Assembly (NCBI RefSeq): GCF_001012815.1
Contig: NZ_JYJP01000096.1
Location: forward strand, 1-64,000
From: Vibrio mexicanus
GTDB taxonomy: Bacteria > Pseudomonadota > Gammaproteobacteria > Enterobacterales > Vibrionaceae
Reading direction: 5' to 3'
Length of the DNA: 64,000 nt
Positions 1-9,221 of the stretch are shown here, one piece after another (the stretch's first letter is position 1; every line of letters starts with the position of its first letter). The notes beneath the pieces are model-generated. The model saw nothing but the letters and a program-made list of their open reading frames with translations, made no database searches and was not told the DNA's origin. A program made the translations under genes and the position numbers.

Positions 1-91
1 TAGAAACAGTCCTAAGATCCAAACGGTCCTGCGCATATTGAGTCATTCCAATCCATGCATTGAGCAACGAAATTACGTGCATTAATTCCAT
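1..91 (-). CDS. Partial hypothetical protein, N-terminus only
   Basis: An open frame runs from an ATG at 89-91 leftwards off the window edge, giving about 30 residues that begin MELMHVISLLNAW. A GGAAAG ribosome-binding sequence sits about 8-10 bases before the ATG. No stop codon is met before the edge. The product is not recognised: it is too short to show a domain, and it looks like a soluble helical N-terminus without a signal peptide. It is divergent from the YdjM-like gene at 353, so the space between them should hold both promoters. Confidence 0.45.
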   Translation of the reverse strand, partial: MELMHVISLLNAWIGMTQYAQDRLDLRTVS

Positions 92-352
92 TGTGTTATC
101 TTTCCATTGATAACTATAGCAAATAACTATTAACATTCTTTTTGTACCACAGGTTCGTGGTCCATGCATAGAATCAAAGTGCCACTTTGACCACGAAAGA
201 CGGACTATTTCTGGGACTGTGGTGTTTATCATTTAAAAAGTGATCGATTTACTCTCCCGATGGAGTAAATAACAGTAAACGTTCAGATTACGTTCATTGA
301 GCCGTGTTATGGTCGGCTTCAATCAACATTTGATAGAAAAGAGAACTCTTCA
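92..352. other. Divergent intergenic region
   Basis: This region lies between the partial minus-strand gene and the plus-strand hydrolase. It is AT-rich near 100-150. No terminator, RNA gene or convincing operator was seen. An AAGAGAAC-like ribosome-binding sequence lies just before the 353 start. Confidence 0.4.
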
Positions 353-1362
353 ATGGATTCAATTACCCAAGCCGCATTAGGCGCGACAGTCGCAGGCGCC
401 ATTGCTGGTAAACGATGCAACGCAAAAGTGCTGTTAATGGGTGCCGCTCTTGGTACATTGCCCGACTTAGACGTCATGCTCGATTACGGGGACGCGGTTG
501 AGAACACCATAAAACACCGCGGATTTAGCCATTCGATCTTTGTATTGCTTCCATTTTCTTGGCTCATCTCCAAGCTTTACACACGATTCAGACCTGATGA
601 ATTTTGGACCATGTCCCGCGTATTCTTTCTTACCGCAAGTGTATTGATTACCCACGCTCTACTTGACGCGATGACCACCTATGGCACCCAATTAATTTGG
701 CCAATTCAAGGCTACTTCTCGGTTAACAATATCTTCATTATCGATCCCCTCTACACACTACCACTCATAGCCGCGATTATTGTTGGGCTGTTTTCTAGCA
801 AGCGCGGGGACAGTGGTGCCGCACCGTCGTCGCTATCTCGACTCTGTATCTTGGTTGGGGATTTGCCTCTCAGCAAGTGATTGAAGCGCGTGTCGAACAA
901 AACTTAGCAGCTCAGAATATTCCCAGTCAGCAAGTGCTGATTACGCCAACGCCGTTCAATACAGTATTGTGGCGCGTAGTTGTGATGGATGATGGTCAGT
1001 ATTGGGAAGGATTGGCGTCACTGCTGGATAGTGACCCAACAATAGATTTTATCTCACGCCCGCTTGGCGATTGGCCTCTTGAAGAAAAGCCAAACACGCT
1101 CGAAGGTTTGAAAGCGTTCTCGGGTAACTTCCTCAACTATCGAGAGCAAGACGACACTCTGATTGTGTCTGACCTACGCCTTGGAATGTCAGACAGCTTA
1201 CCGTTTGAGTTTATCTTTGCCGAAAAACGAGAAGATGGAGCGTGGGAACTGCTGGATGTTACCGAGCGTTACCCAAGCGAACGCAGCTTCGCGCTGCTTG
1301 GTCAGTTGTGGGAGCGTTTGAAAGGCGATCAAAGCATAGATTCCAACTTGCAGTCACTGTAA
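353..1362 (+). pseudogene. YdjM-like membrane-bound metal-dependent hydrolase (DUF457), frameshifted
   Basis: The 5' part (353-880) encodes an integral membrane protein with the DUF457/YdjM metal-binding pattern: a D-x-D in TLPDLDVMLDYG (about residues 35-46), then HRGFSHS (about 55-61) and hydrophobic segments at about 62-75, 88-105 and 130-147. The 3' part (877-1362) is the soluble C-terminal domain. The two frames join cleanly if one G is removed from the GGGG run at 806-809, giving KRGQWCRTVV and then ASQQVIEARVEQN. The restored protein is about 336 residues, normal for Vibrio homologues. This is one extra base, in contrast to the single-base losses elsewhere in the window. Its biological role is poorly known: it is a putative membrane hydrolase. 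The frameshift may be a sequencing artefact. Confidence 0.8.
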
Positions 1363-1394
1363 GATCTCAGTCTAGGTGCTCACTCCTATAAACC

Positions 1395-1425
1395 AAACGC
1401 CCCACAGTATTAGTGGGGCGTTTTG
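1395..1425 (+). terminator. Rho-independent terminator after the YdjM-like gene
   Basis: An 11-bp perfect stem (AAACGCCCCAC / GTGGGGCGTTT) encloses a 7-base loop and ends in a T run. The A-tract on the other side makes it bidirectional, so it can also end the minus-strand thi operon that finishes at 1448. Confidence 0.85.
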
Positions 1426-1447
1426 TCATATTCAGCGCATCACATTT

Positions 1448-2067
1448 TCAGCTCATTAGCATTAGATTCAGAAGTTTTTCAGATGCTTGTTTGGGATCAT
1501 CGGCATGACAAATCGCAGAGACTAAAGCTAGGCCATGAACGCCAGTTTTGGTGAGTTCAGGAATATTGGATTCGTTGATACCACCAATCGCCACAATAGG
1601 TAACGCTGTTTGGTTTAACGCAAACTTAAGCCCTTCTAATCCCCAATGTTTCTTGGTGTTTGTTTTCGTTGGCGTAGCAAAGATAGCGCTGAGCCAATGT
1701 AATCAATGGGCAAGCTCTCGGCTTGGGTAAGTTGCTCTTCATTTTCGATTGAGAGGCCTAGAATTTTATCTTCACCAATCAATCGACGCGCCGTTGTCGC
1801 AGGCATATCGGTTTGACCTAAATGTACGCCGTCAGCCTCAACAGCAAGTGCCACATCTACTCTGTCATTGATGATTAACGGAACGCCTGTGCCCACTAGA
1901 ATGGCCTTTACTGCTTCGGCTCTTTCGATAAAGGCGCGCACGTCCCCATGCTTTTCTCTCACTTGAACCATAGTGACGCCACCAGCAACGGCCTGTTCTA
2001 CCACCCACTTTAAGTTTTTGAGATCTTGCTGATCGTCGGTCACGAGGTACAGTTTATATGGGTTCAT
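1448..2067 (-). pseudogene. thiE: Thiamin-phosphate synthase ThiE, frameshifted
   Basis: ThiE condenses HMP pyrophosphate with thiazole phosphate to give thiamin phosphate. The N-terminal frame shows the TIM-barrel family pattern: KLYLVTDD near the start, VTMVQVREK, PLIINDRVDVAL, ADGVHLGQTDMP. The frame then breaks at about 1688-1690. Inserting one G restores GAIFATPTKTNTKKHWGLEG, and the frame runs on to a TGA at 1448-1450, giving about 206 residues, the usual ThiE length. The start at 2067 (MNPYKLYLV) is preferred over an upstream in-frame start because a GAGTGG ribosome-binding sequence precedes it. It is the last gene of the TPP-controlled operon. The break is a single-base loss of the kind seen all over this window, so it may not be real. 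Confidence 0.85.
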
Positions 2068-2122
2068 ATCCACTCTTTTGATTACTAAATTGCACATACA
2101 AGTTTATCTTACTCAACGAAAT

Positions 2123-2143
2123 AGCGCCCCATAAAGAGGCGCT
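2123..2143 (-). other. Hairpin between thiM and thiE
   Basis: Six-bp inverted arms (AGCGCC / GGCGCT) with a 9-base loop are followed on the minus strand by ATTT. This could be a weak or partial terminator lowering thiE expression relative to thiM, or an RNA-stability hairpin. The T run is too short for a strong terminator. Confidence 0.35.
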
Positions 2144-2186
2144 TATTCATCTAGTGAGCTAGTAAACGTCAACCAATCAGTTTGAC

Positions 2187-2972
2187 CTACTGAATCTTCA
2201 GACGAGCAAGCAAGGTCTCTTCGTCTAACTGGTATAGTTCATCTAACAGGTTTAGCTGCAAACTACCCGGACCGCGAGCGTTTTCAGCCGCAATTTCACC
2301 TACCACACCCAGAACTGCAGCAGCGGCAAGCCCAGTCTCGTCACCAACAGCAGCAAATGCACCAGTCAGGGCGGTTAGCGTACATCCCATACCTGTCACG
2401 TAAGGCATCATCTCATGGCCATTGTTCAATGCCGTCGTTGAGTCTTTCGTCACAACGTAGTCCGTTGCCCCTGAAATCACCACATTCGCCCCGTACTCAG
2501 CCACCAAAAAGTTAGCTGCGCCGATTGCCGCATCGCTACTATCGAGCGCATCCACCCCTTTGCTTTGAGCAGCTTCACCCGCTAGAGCAATGATCTCCGA
2601 AGCATTACCACGAATGATCACCTTGTCGGATAGGCGTGTAATCTCGCGTGAGGTTTCAGTGCGCAGTTTGCTTGCGCCGCAACCCACTGGATCCAAGACT
2701 ACAATCTTTCCGTTTATATTGGCTTGCTCGACGGCATAAGTCATTCGAGGCGTCCAAACACTGTCTAACGTGCCAATGTTAATCACAAGCGAACCTGCGA
2801 ATGACATCATTTCTGCCAGCTCTTGCTGTGAATGCGCCATGATAGGAGATGCACCAATCGCTAACAGCGCATTTGCCGTGTTGTTCATTACAACGTAGTT
2901 GGTGATGTTCACGACCAATGGTTTCTGTTCACGAACTGCATTCAAGTGTTGAACAATAGTTTGAGTTTGCAT
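2187..2972 (-). CDS. thiM: Hydroxyethylthiazole kinase ThiM
   Basis: ThiM phosphorylates 4-methyl-5-(2-hydroxyethyl)thiazole, salvaging the thiazole half of thiamin in the cytoplasm. The 261-residue length matches the family. Family patterns are visible: [21 protein letters not shown] near the N-terminus, GTLD and [15 protein letters not shown] in the middle, the NASEI motif, and near the C-terminus the glycine-rich anion-hole segment [10 protein letters not shown] with the catalytic cysteine. AAGGA precedes the ATG. It sits between tenA and thiE in the thiamin salvage operon. Confidence 0.95.
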   Translation of the reverse strand: MQTQTIVQHLNAVREQKPLVVNITNYVVMNNTANALLAIGASPIMAHSQQELAEMMSFAGSLVINIGTLDSVWTPRMTYAVEQANINGKIVVLDPVGCGASKLRTETSREITRLSDKVIIRGNASEIIALAGEAAQSKGVDALDSSDAAIGAANFLVAEYGANVVISGATDYVVTKDSTTALNNGHEMMPYVTGMGCTLTALTGAFAAVGDETGLAAAAVLGVVGEIAAENARGPGSLQLNLLDELYQLDEETLLARLKIQ

Positions 2973-3020
2973 GATTAATCCTTACTTAAAACTGGTAGTT
3001 TCTAGCGACAAGTTACACGA

Positions 3021-3692
3021 TTACTGGCTATTTGAGGCATTCAGACCTTGCTGCCAAAACGCGATCTCCATACGGGTCGCGGTTTTGAAAATGTGCACAA
3101 GGTTTTGACCACGCTCGCTGTGGATATCAATTTCAGCCAGCTGTTGGTCAAAGAATTCCGCACCTGTTGCGACTCCGGTTTGGAACTCTTCGCCGCCGTA
3201 CATCTCAATCCAACTGCGATAAGAATTACCTTCAATCTTGGTCTCATTACTTTCAAGCAGCGCTTTACCAATCACCGCATAGCCAATAGAACAAGGAGCG
3301 AGAGCAGCGTAAAGATCCACTAAGTCTCCGGCCATACCTGCATCAAGCACGTAACGAGTGTAAGCCACCGTACCAAAATCTTCTGACTCATTTTCTAGAT
3401 CCGATTCTGTTAATCCCCAGTTTTCACAATAAGTAACGTGATGGGCAATCTCAGAATCCAATAGAGCATGAACACTTGGCAGTGCACGACGCATGTCCGA
3501 CAAGGTTTTCGCCTTGTAGATCGCCAACGCATAAGCACGGGCATACTGTTTTAGAAACAAGAAATCTTGCTTCAGGTAATGAAGGAAACACTCATGAGCC
3601 AAAGTGCCCTTGGCTAGCTGTCTTACAAAGTCGTGATCAACATATTGCTGCCAATCGTCGTGACAAGCGTTGATTAAATCTTGATATTGCAT
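3021..3692 (-). CDS. tenA: Thiaminase II / aminopyrimidine aminohydrolase TenA
   Basis: TenA hydrolyses amino-HMP, a base-degraded thiamin product, to HMP. ThiD can then phosphorylate the HMP. The 223-residue all-helical protein carries the TenA signatures: FLHYLKQDFLFLKQYARAYA near residue 36, and LAPCSIGYAVIG, which contains the active-site cysteine. It lies between the substrate-binding protein ThiY and thiM. That order fits import of a pyrimidine precursor followed by cytoplasmic deamination. Confidence 0.95.
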   Translation of the reverse strand: MQYQDLINACHDDWQQYVDHDFVRQLAKGTLAHECFLHYLKQDFLFLKQYARAYALAIYKAKTLSDMRRALPSVHALLDSEIAHHVTYCENWGLTESDLENESEDFGTVAYTRYVLDAGMAGDLVDLYAALAPCSIGYAVIGKALLESNETKIEGNSYRSWIEMYGGEEFQTGVATGAEFFDQQLAEIDIHSERGQNLVHIFKTATRMEIAFWQQGLNASNSQ

Positions 3693-3723
3693 CTCTCGTT
3701 CCTAGGACCCGTTATGGCCCGTA

Positions 3724-4677
3724 TTAGTTAGCTTGTAAAATATAGTCTTCTGCTTTAGGCAGTGTTTTGATGATGCCTTGCTTATACATGAACTCGGCGT
3801 AATCGTCGTAGCGTTTCAGGTCTACCGCAGATGGACGCAGAGCAAAACGAGTTAGCGTATCGTTCCACGCGCGTTGGTTCAGTTCGTTGTTTAGAGTATC
3901 TGGCGCGTAAGCCACAAACTGCTTCCATGAGTCTTCTGGGTGGTTCACGATGTAAGTCGTCGCTTGCTCTAGCGCTTTGTTAAATGCTGCAATCGCTTCT
4001 TTGTCGAACGACTTCGCGTTAGCTACAAACACAAGCTCATCGTAAGTAGGAACGCCGTGCTCCTCTGGGAAGTAAGCTTTCGCTTTGTAACCTTCAATAT
4101 CTAACTGGTTGGTTTCAAAGTTACGTAGGCCACCCCAAATCGCATCAACTTTACCTGATGCTAGCGATGACGACAGTGCCCAACCAATGTTGATGATTTC
4201 AACTTCAGAGAACTTCACGTTCTCTTGAGCAAGCATGGTGCTGATGGTCGCCTCTTCGTTACCTGCGATAGCGATACCGATTTTCTTACCTTTGAGGTTG
4301 GCAAGAGAATCATACTTACCGTTATCCAATACCATTAGGGTATTTAGCGGTGTCGCAATCAAAGTCGAAGCACGCACAAGAGGCAGGCCTGCAGCCACAT
4401 CAATAGTCAAACTTGGTTGGTAAGAGACCGCTAGATCAACACGGCCAGCCGCCACTAATTTTGCTGGGGTACTTGGATCTGCTGGCTCTTGAATTTCTAC
4501 CTCGATACCCTGCTCAGCAAAGTAACCGCGCTCGTGTGCGATTACGATTGGACCATGGTTTGGGTTCACAAACCAATCGAGCATCAGCGTTAGCTTTTTC
4601 TCTGTAGCAGAAGCCACAAAAGAAGTAGACAGCGCTGCCGCCGCTAGAAGAGTCGAAAGTAGTTTTGTTTTATTCAC
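3724..4677 (-). CDS. thiY: Thiamin-precursor ABC transporter, substrate-binding protein (NMT1/THI5-like, ThiY)
   Basis: This is a 317-residue periplasmic protein with a signal peptide (cleavage likely after FVASA, about residue 24) and an NMT1/THI5-like fold. The recognisable start of the mature domain is LTLMLDWFVNPNHGPIVIA, where the WxxNxxH pattern forms part of the pyrimidine pocket. The start codon is GTG with AAGGAAAA just upstream. ThiY proteins bind formylaminopyrimidine or HMP-type precursors; the exact ligand cannot be told from sequence. It is co-transcribed with thiX and thiZ. Confidence 0.88.
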   Translation of the reverse strand: MNKTKLLSTLLAAAALSTSFVASATEKKLTLMLDWFVNPNHGPIVIAHERGYFAEQGIEVEIQEPADPSTPAKLVAAGRVDLAVSYQPSLTIDVAAGLPLVRASTLIATPLNTLMVLDNGKYDSLANLKGKKIGIAIAGNEEATISTMLAQENVKFSEVEIINIGWALSSSLASGKVDAIWGGLRNFETNQLDIEGYKAKAYFPEEHGVPTYDELVFVANAKSFDKEAIAAFNKALEQATTYIVNHPEDSWKQFVAYAPDTLNNELNQRAWNDTLTRFALRPSAVDLKRYDDYAEFMYKQGIIKTLPKAEDYILQAN

Positions 4678-4710
4678 AACATTTTCCTTTAAGTGAATTA
4701 AATAAATGTG

Positions 4711-5510
4711 TTACTGGTTTTCCCAAGGAATCAATTTCTTAAGAAGTCGATCAGTAACGAAGTACAGCGAGATAGACAGCACCGCTAATATGAATAGCGC
4801 TGCGAACATCTCATCAATAATCATGCGCGCATTGGCTTGCAGCATTAGATAGCCAAGCCCCGCACTGGAGCCTACCCACTCGCCGACCACAGCGCCGATT
4901 GGGGCAATCACCACTGCCACACGGATACCCGATGCCAGTGTTGGCAAGGCGGCAGGCAATCGAACATGGCGCAGCAACTGCCATTTTGTCGCCCCATGGT
5001 TTTAGCAAGATCTAAATAGCCTGTTGGCGTATTGCGCAATCCGTCGTAACAGCAAGTTGTCACAGGGAAGAATATTATGATTGCTGCCATGACTACCTTT
5101 GAGGCAATGCCATAGCCGAGCCAAAGCATCAAAACAGGTGCGATGGCAAAGACAGGAATAGCTTGACTTGCAATCAAGATCGGTAATAGCCAACGTTTGA
5201 GTGGTTCAAACAGCAGCATTTGCAACGCGAAGAACAGACCCATGGTTAAGCCAAGCAGCAAACCAAGCAGGATTTCTTGCGCGGTCACCCACGTATGTCG
5301 AAACAGCACTTCGTGACGTTCAAACAGAGTGATCAACACATCCAATGGTGCAGGCAAGATAAAGCTTGGCATATCAAACACCACCACCACACCATGCCAC
5401 AAACCAAGAATAATAAGGGTCGTTATGGCCACTCGAACAAAAGGATGTGTTACGCGTTCTTTCTTCGCCACAGCTTCAAGGGATGGCGTATTGGCTTGAG
5501 AGTTAAGCAT
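4711..5510 (-). pseudogene. thiX: Thiamin-precursor ABC transporter permease ThiX, frameshifted
   Basis: This is an inner-membrane permease of the ThiXYZ system with about six membrane segments. The upstream frame ends in garbled sequence after LAKTMG. Adding one G to the GGGG run (4992-4995 on the plus strand, as CCCC) gives TMGATKWQLLRHVRLPAALP, which is the EAA-loop motif that contacts the ATPase. The frame then continues to the stop at 4711. The restored length is about 267 residues, normal for the family. Its ATG (5508-5510) overlaps the thiZ stop, so translation is probably coupled. The single-base loss in a G run is a probable sequencing error. Confidence 0.85.
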
Positions 5511-6276
5511 AATCACTCTCCAACTGCTCTAGGATCGACTGTTGTAACTGTGCACATTGAGCATCGAGCACTCTAGGTGGATGGGTTTTCGGTACTTCGA
5601 GAGACTGCGCGTTAGCTGGCGCGCCTTGCAGAACATAAAGTCGCTGTGCTAATCGAACCGCTTCTTGAGGATCGTGAGTGATCAATACAACGGTTTTGTC
5701 TTTCAGTAATTCCGCCGACAAGGTTTGCAACTTATGACGCGTTACGGCATCTAAAGCTGAAAACGGCTCATCCATTAATACAATCGGCTTGTCTTGCATC
5801 AACGTTCTGGCAAGCGCCACGCGTTGCCTCATGCCACCAGAAAGCTGGTTAGGTTTTGCGTGTTTGTAATCAGCTAAACCCACTTGTTCTAACAGAGACT
5901 CCGCTCTTTGCTTCACATCGTGTTTAGGTTGCTCACTTTGGTTGGGTTGCCCAAACTTACGGCTTAAGCAGACGTTATCTACGATATTCAACCAAGGTAG
6001 CAGCAAATCTTGCTGCGCCATATACGCGACACGGCCGCTCAGTGGCAGGCCATCATCCGTCGTCAAATGTCCACCCCATTCCACTTTGTCATCAAGCAGG
6101 CCAGCAAGATATCGAAGCACTGTGGTTTTTCCGCAACCGCTGCGGCCCAATAGTGTCGTCCACTGCCCTCTAGGAATCGTGAGGGTAAGGTCAGCCAAGG
6201 TTGGCGCTGGGGCATCTAGGTAACGCAGTGACGCCCCTTTGATCTCAACGCCAATTGCACTTGCAGAGCTCGCCAT
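5503..6276 (-). CDS. thiZ: Thiamin-precursor ABC transporter, ATP-binding protein ThiZ
   Basis: This 257-residue ABC ATPase energises ThiX. It has Walker A GRSGCGKTT (about residues 43-51), the Q-loop in AYMAQQDLLLPW, the ABC signature QLSGGMRQRVALAR, Walker B PIVLMDEPFSALD and the switch histidine in VVLITHDPQEA. It starts only a few bases after thiD ends and overlaps thiX. The taurine/nitrate/NMT1-type subfamily fits the ThiY partner. Confidence 0.9.
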   Translation of the reverse strand: MASSASAIGVEIKGASLRYLDAPAPTLADLTLTIPRGQWTTLLGRSGCGKTTVLRYLAGLLDDKVEWGGHLTTDDGLPLSGRVAYMAQQDLLLPWLNIVDNVCLSRKFGQPNQSEQPKHDVKQRAESLLEQVGLADYKHAKPNQLSGGMRQRVALARTLMQDKPIVLMDEPFSALDAVTRHKLQTLSAELLKDKTVVLITHDPQEAVRLAQRLYVLQGAPANAQSLEVPKTHPPRVLDAQCAQLQQSILEQLESDYA

Positions 6277-6280
6277 TCTT

Positions 6281-7150
6281 TTACCTACTCGTCTTGGCTG
6301 AGTTAGCGCGCTGGGTCAACGCATAGAAGTGATGCACTGGACCGTGGCCTTGACCTATCTCCAGTTCATCGGCGTGAGCAATCGCTTCAGAAATATACTG
6401 TTTACCCAGCTTCACCGCTTCAACCAGATCATTACCTTGTGCTAGGTAGGAAGCAATGGCTGACGACAGTGTGCATCCTGTACCGTGCGTGTTCTTGGTT
6501 GGGAATCGCTTCGCACTGATCAGTTCAGCGCTGTCTTGCCAGATGAGAAGATCATTACTGTTGTCGTCTTTTTCTAGATGACCACCTTTTAGCAGCACTG
6601 CTTTCGCGCCAAGTGATCGAAGTTCGTCAACCATCGCCGACATCTCTTGTTCGCTTTGCGGCACTGGTTTTCCAGTTAATGCAGCACCCTCTGGAAGATT
6701 TGGGGTAATGATGTCGGCCATTGGGATGAGTGACTGTTTAAGCGTGCTAATTGCAGATTGCTCTAACAACAAATCGCCGCTGGTTGCGACCATCACTGGG
6801 TCCACAACCAAAAACTGAGGTTGATACTGTTTGAGCTTTCGCGCCACAACTTCAATGATGTTCGAGTCTGCCAGCATGCCGATCTTAACCGCCACGATAT
6901 TGAGATCACTGAACACCGCATCAAGCTGGCTTTCAACGTGGTCGAGTGGAATAGGAAAAATTGCCGACACACCTTGGGTGTTTTGAGAAGTAATGGCCGT
7001 GATCACCGAGCAAGCAAAGCTACCCGTAGCAGATATTGCTTTAATGTCCGCTTGAATACCGGCACCGCCCCCGCTGTCTGAGCCTGCGATTGTCAGCACA
7101 ATAGGCGTATTAGTTGGCTCTGAAGAATGATGAGGTGTATTGAGTGTCAT
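6281..7150 (-). CDS. thiD: Hydroxymethylpyrimidine/phosphomethylpyrimidine kinase ThiD
   Basis: ThiD phosphorylates HMP twice to HMP pyrophosphate, the partner of thiazole phosphate in the ThiE reaction. The family pattern TIAGSDSGGGAGIQAD lies at about residues 20-35, with VVDPVMVATSG mid-protein and the ATP/anion-hole segment NTHGTGCTLSSAIAS near the C-terminus. The start at 7150 (MTLNTPHH) is chosen over an in-frame ATG 48 bases upstream because GGAG precedes it. It is the first gene after the TPP riboswitch. Confidence 0.93.
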   Translation of the reverse strand: MTLNTPHHSSEPTNTPIVLTIAGSDSGGGAGIQADIKAISATGSFACSVITAITSQNTQGVSAIFPIPLDHVESQLDAVFSDLNIVAVKIGMLADSNIIEVVARKLKQYQPQFLVVDPVMVATSGDLLLEQSAISTLKQSLIPMADIITPNLPEGAALTGKPVPQSEQEMSAMVDELRSLGAKAVLLKGGHLEKDDNSNDLLIWQDSAELISAKRFPTKNTHGTGCTLSSAIASYLAQGNDLVEAVKLGKQYISEAIAHADELEIGQGHGPVHHFYALTQRANSAKTSR

Positions 7151-7294
7151 GGTCGCTCCATCTGTCAAATGACGTAACAGAGCAATTGGACACATCAAAC
7201 CAAACTTGAACGTTTAAACTGGATCAAATTTCCCAGAGATGAACACCGCCTTAGAACAGATCGGTATTCCAACGAAGTCTGATTGAAAGTGCGA

Positions 7295-7392
7295 ATAGTT
7301 CCCTACGTCAGTACTAACTGAATCAAGTTCAACGGGTCTCGTTTCCGATCTCAGCGCATACGCATCTTGGCGTAATTGCTCCCCGACTATTG
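7295..7392 (-). promoter_or_regulatory. TPP riboswitch (THI element) leading the thi salvage operon
   Basis: Read on the minus strand, the conserved THI-box blocks appear in order: the GGGGAGC start of helix P1/P2, the pyrimidine-sensing CTGAGAT, a CCGTTGAACTTGAT block, AGTTAGTACTGACG, and the closing CGTAGGGAA. Spacing and order match the TPP aptamer. About 145 bases separate it from the thiD start. I do not see a strong terminator in that leader, so control is probably at translation initiation, as is common in gamma-proteobacteria. This is inference. Confidence 0.92.
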
Positions 7393-7396
7393 GCAA

Positions 7397-7718
7397 TAAT
7401 TTATGTAGTTAAGGCTAAGTTTATAGCCAGTTTCTTAAATTTACTATCAACTTATCAATAATGTTTTCATATCGTCATACACGCAAACGATACGCTTAGA
7501 CGAACATTCACATAACCTAATGATAGTATGTGACTTTTATAGATTTCATTCTGTTACAAAACCTATGGGTAAATTATAATCAACGGCCCATTTTTAACGC
7601 CCAGAAACCTTATAAACACAGTGATTTTAAGGGTAATTTTGTCAACTTTATTCAACTCAGTGGTTACAACCCAATTTTATATACTCAGGTGGCCTCAACG
7701 GGTTCAATCAACGACACG
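7397..7718. other. Intergenic region upstream of the thi operon
   Basis: AT-rich DNA between the TPP aptamer and the 3' end of the next minus-strand gene. It must hold the thi operon promoter. An open frame on the plus strand (7530-7766) has no convincing ribosome-binding site, has low-complexity content and overlaps the 7719 gene, so it is not called. Confidence 0.4.
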
Positions 7719-8213
7719 TTAGTGATGCGGGTAAGAAGCATTGTGTGGAACGGTATAGACTTTTAATCTCGCAAACTGATAATGGGCTTGTTTAATCGTC
7801 TCGAATTCAAGCTGCCATTTGGCGCTGCGCTGAGCAAAGCAGAATGCCTCCATCGTTCTAAGCAAAGTGCACGAATTTGCTTCAATGATTTCGGCGCAGG
7901 CCTGGACTAACGGCATAGATTCTAAGGAGAGAAACTGCATTAACGCGTAACTTTGATGAATCACTTCGAATGCTTGTTCCTGCTTGCCTAATTTATTAAG
8001 GATTTCAGACTGAGCAATGGCGCAGTTTCGCGCTCCAACAAGCAAATTTTGAAACTGACACGGCTTAAGTTGCTCATAGTCAAGGGCATTGTGAATATGC
8101 GTTGGAAGGTATTCAAGCACGCTTGCGTAAAGCTGGTGTGCTTCGTTTAAATACCCTTGTTCTAAAAGCTGATCCGCTTTTAGGTAACTCGACCAGCATT
8201 GTTGTATGTCCAT
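7719..8213 (-). CDS. Hypothetical helical protein, possibly TPR-like
   Basis: This is a 164-residue soluble protein of unknown function, rich in Leu, Ala, Gln and Cys. The N-terminal part (YLKADQLLEQGYLNEAHQLYA) looks like a TPR-type helix pair, and a second one may be AIAQSEILNKLGKQEQAFEV. The start at 8213 (MDIQQCW) is chosen because AAGGA lies about 7 bases upstream. A longer frame back to 8255 lacks such a site. It stands alone between the thi operon and the AraC-type gene. Confidence 0.65.
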   Translation of the reverse strand: MDIQQCWSSYLKADQLLEQGYLNEAHQLYASVLEYLPTHIHNALDYEQLKPCQFQNLLVGARNCAIAQSEILNKLGKQEQAFEVIHQSYALMQFLSLESMPLVQACAEIIEANSCTLLRTMEAFCFAQRSAKWQLEFETIKQAHYQFARLKVYTVPHNASYPHH

Positions 8214-8305
8214 ACATTCGTCCTTTTCAAACATGCCCTCAGAAGGAATGGACACTATTTAAATCAAAAATAAACTCAATTGCAAATAATTATCATTACC
8301 AAAAG

Positions 8306-9187
8306 TTAGAAAAAACCAATCGGCAAATAAAAATCCAACTCAAACTTCTCGTTCTCATCAATGAAATGGTTTTGATGGTAGTGAGCGTAAGCGGGTGTAG
8401 AACGAAGCTTGAAGCCCGAATTCGGCAGCCAGTGCTCAAGGATTAGAGTAATTTTCGGAAGCAAGTCGCCGTATGTCCCCTCTAAACGAAACACCGCATG
8501 CAAACCTCCTGGAATGACAAATTGATTGACTACTCCTCTCATCGATAACGGTTTATCTATTTCAATACAGGCAACATAACGACACTTATCTAACTCTATC
8601 CACGTAGGGTTTGAATGGTGCAATCCATACTGTATGGAGTGATCACGCCCCTCTGTCATTGCCCAAGCTTTCAAAAGCTGCCATGCATTAGTTATTGAAC
8701 GGTTGTATCCTGTATGTCGAACATACGCCGCCATGCGCGATGGCACCTCAACAACCTTTGGCTTGGGCAGGCTATCTGAGGCGATTCTTTGATACGCTCG
8801 CGCGATCTCCTCATCTTTTAAATAGGGCTTGGCCGAGATTTGTTTGTCTTGTTTTCGCCACTCTTTAGGAGACATTTTGAACGTCTCTTTAAAAGCGCGA
8901 TTAAATGACGATGCAGAGCTAAACCCGCTCTTTTGCACGATATCGATGATGGGCGTCTGAGGATCGAACATGAACTGATTCGCGGCGTATTCCATCCGAA
9001 TACGGCGAATATACTGATGGACAGACTCGCCAACGACAGATTTGAACGTGCGGTGAAAATGCTGCTCTGAATAAGAGGCCACCTTCGCCAAATCGCGAGC
9101 GGCCAAGTCTCGGCTAATATCTTGATGAATATAAAAAAGCACGTCATTAATGCGCGACTGTTGATTCTTATTCATATTCCCTTTCAT
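8306..9187 (-). CDS. AraC-family regulator with GyrI-like effector domain
   Basis: The 293-residue protein has an N-terminal double helix-turn-helix AraC DNA-binding domain (about residues 10-110; FHRTFKSVVGESVHQYIRRI and the second helix GFSSASSFNRAFKETF). A GyrI-like/effector-binding domain follows (about 140-290), as in the Rob/SbmC-type fusion. Such proteins usually sense small hydrophobic or toxic ligands. It may start at 9187 or at 9175 (MNKNQQ); both have A/G-rich sequence upstream. It is divergent from the aminotransferase at 9321, and the shared region carries a 13-bp direct repeat suited to an AraC-type protein. Confidence 0.88.
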   Translation of the reverse strand: MKGNMNKNQQSRINDVLFYIHQDISRDLAARDLAKVASYSEQHFHRTFKSVVGESVHQYIRRIRMEYAANQFMFDPQTPIIDIVQKSGFSSASSFNRAFKETFKMSPKEWRKQDKQISAKPYLKDEEIARAYQRIASDSLPKPKVVEVPSRMAAYVRHTGYNRSITNAWQLLKAWAMTEGRDHSIQYGLHHSNPTWIELDKCRYVACIEIDKPLSMRGVVNQFVIPGGLHAVFRLEGTYGDLLPKITLILEHWLPNSGFKLRSTPAYAHYHQNHFIDENEKFELDFYLPIGFF

Positions 9188-9221
9188 TCACCCTGAGAAA
9201 CGATAGTGTAAGTGTCTTAAT

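Noticed and set aside
3048..3323. Long frame antisense to tenA
   Set aside because: It is a shadow of a well-conserved TenA gene on the other strand.
7530..7766. Open frame of 78 codons on the plus strand
   Set aside because: It overlaps the 7719 gene, lacks a ribosome-binding site and has no protein-like pattern.
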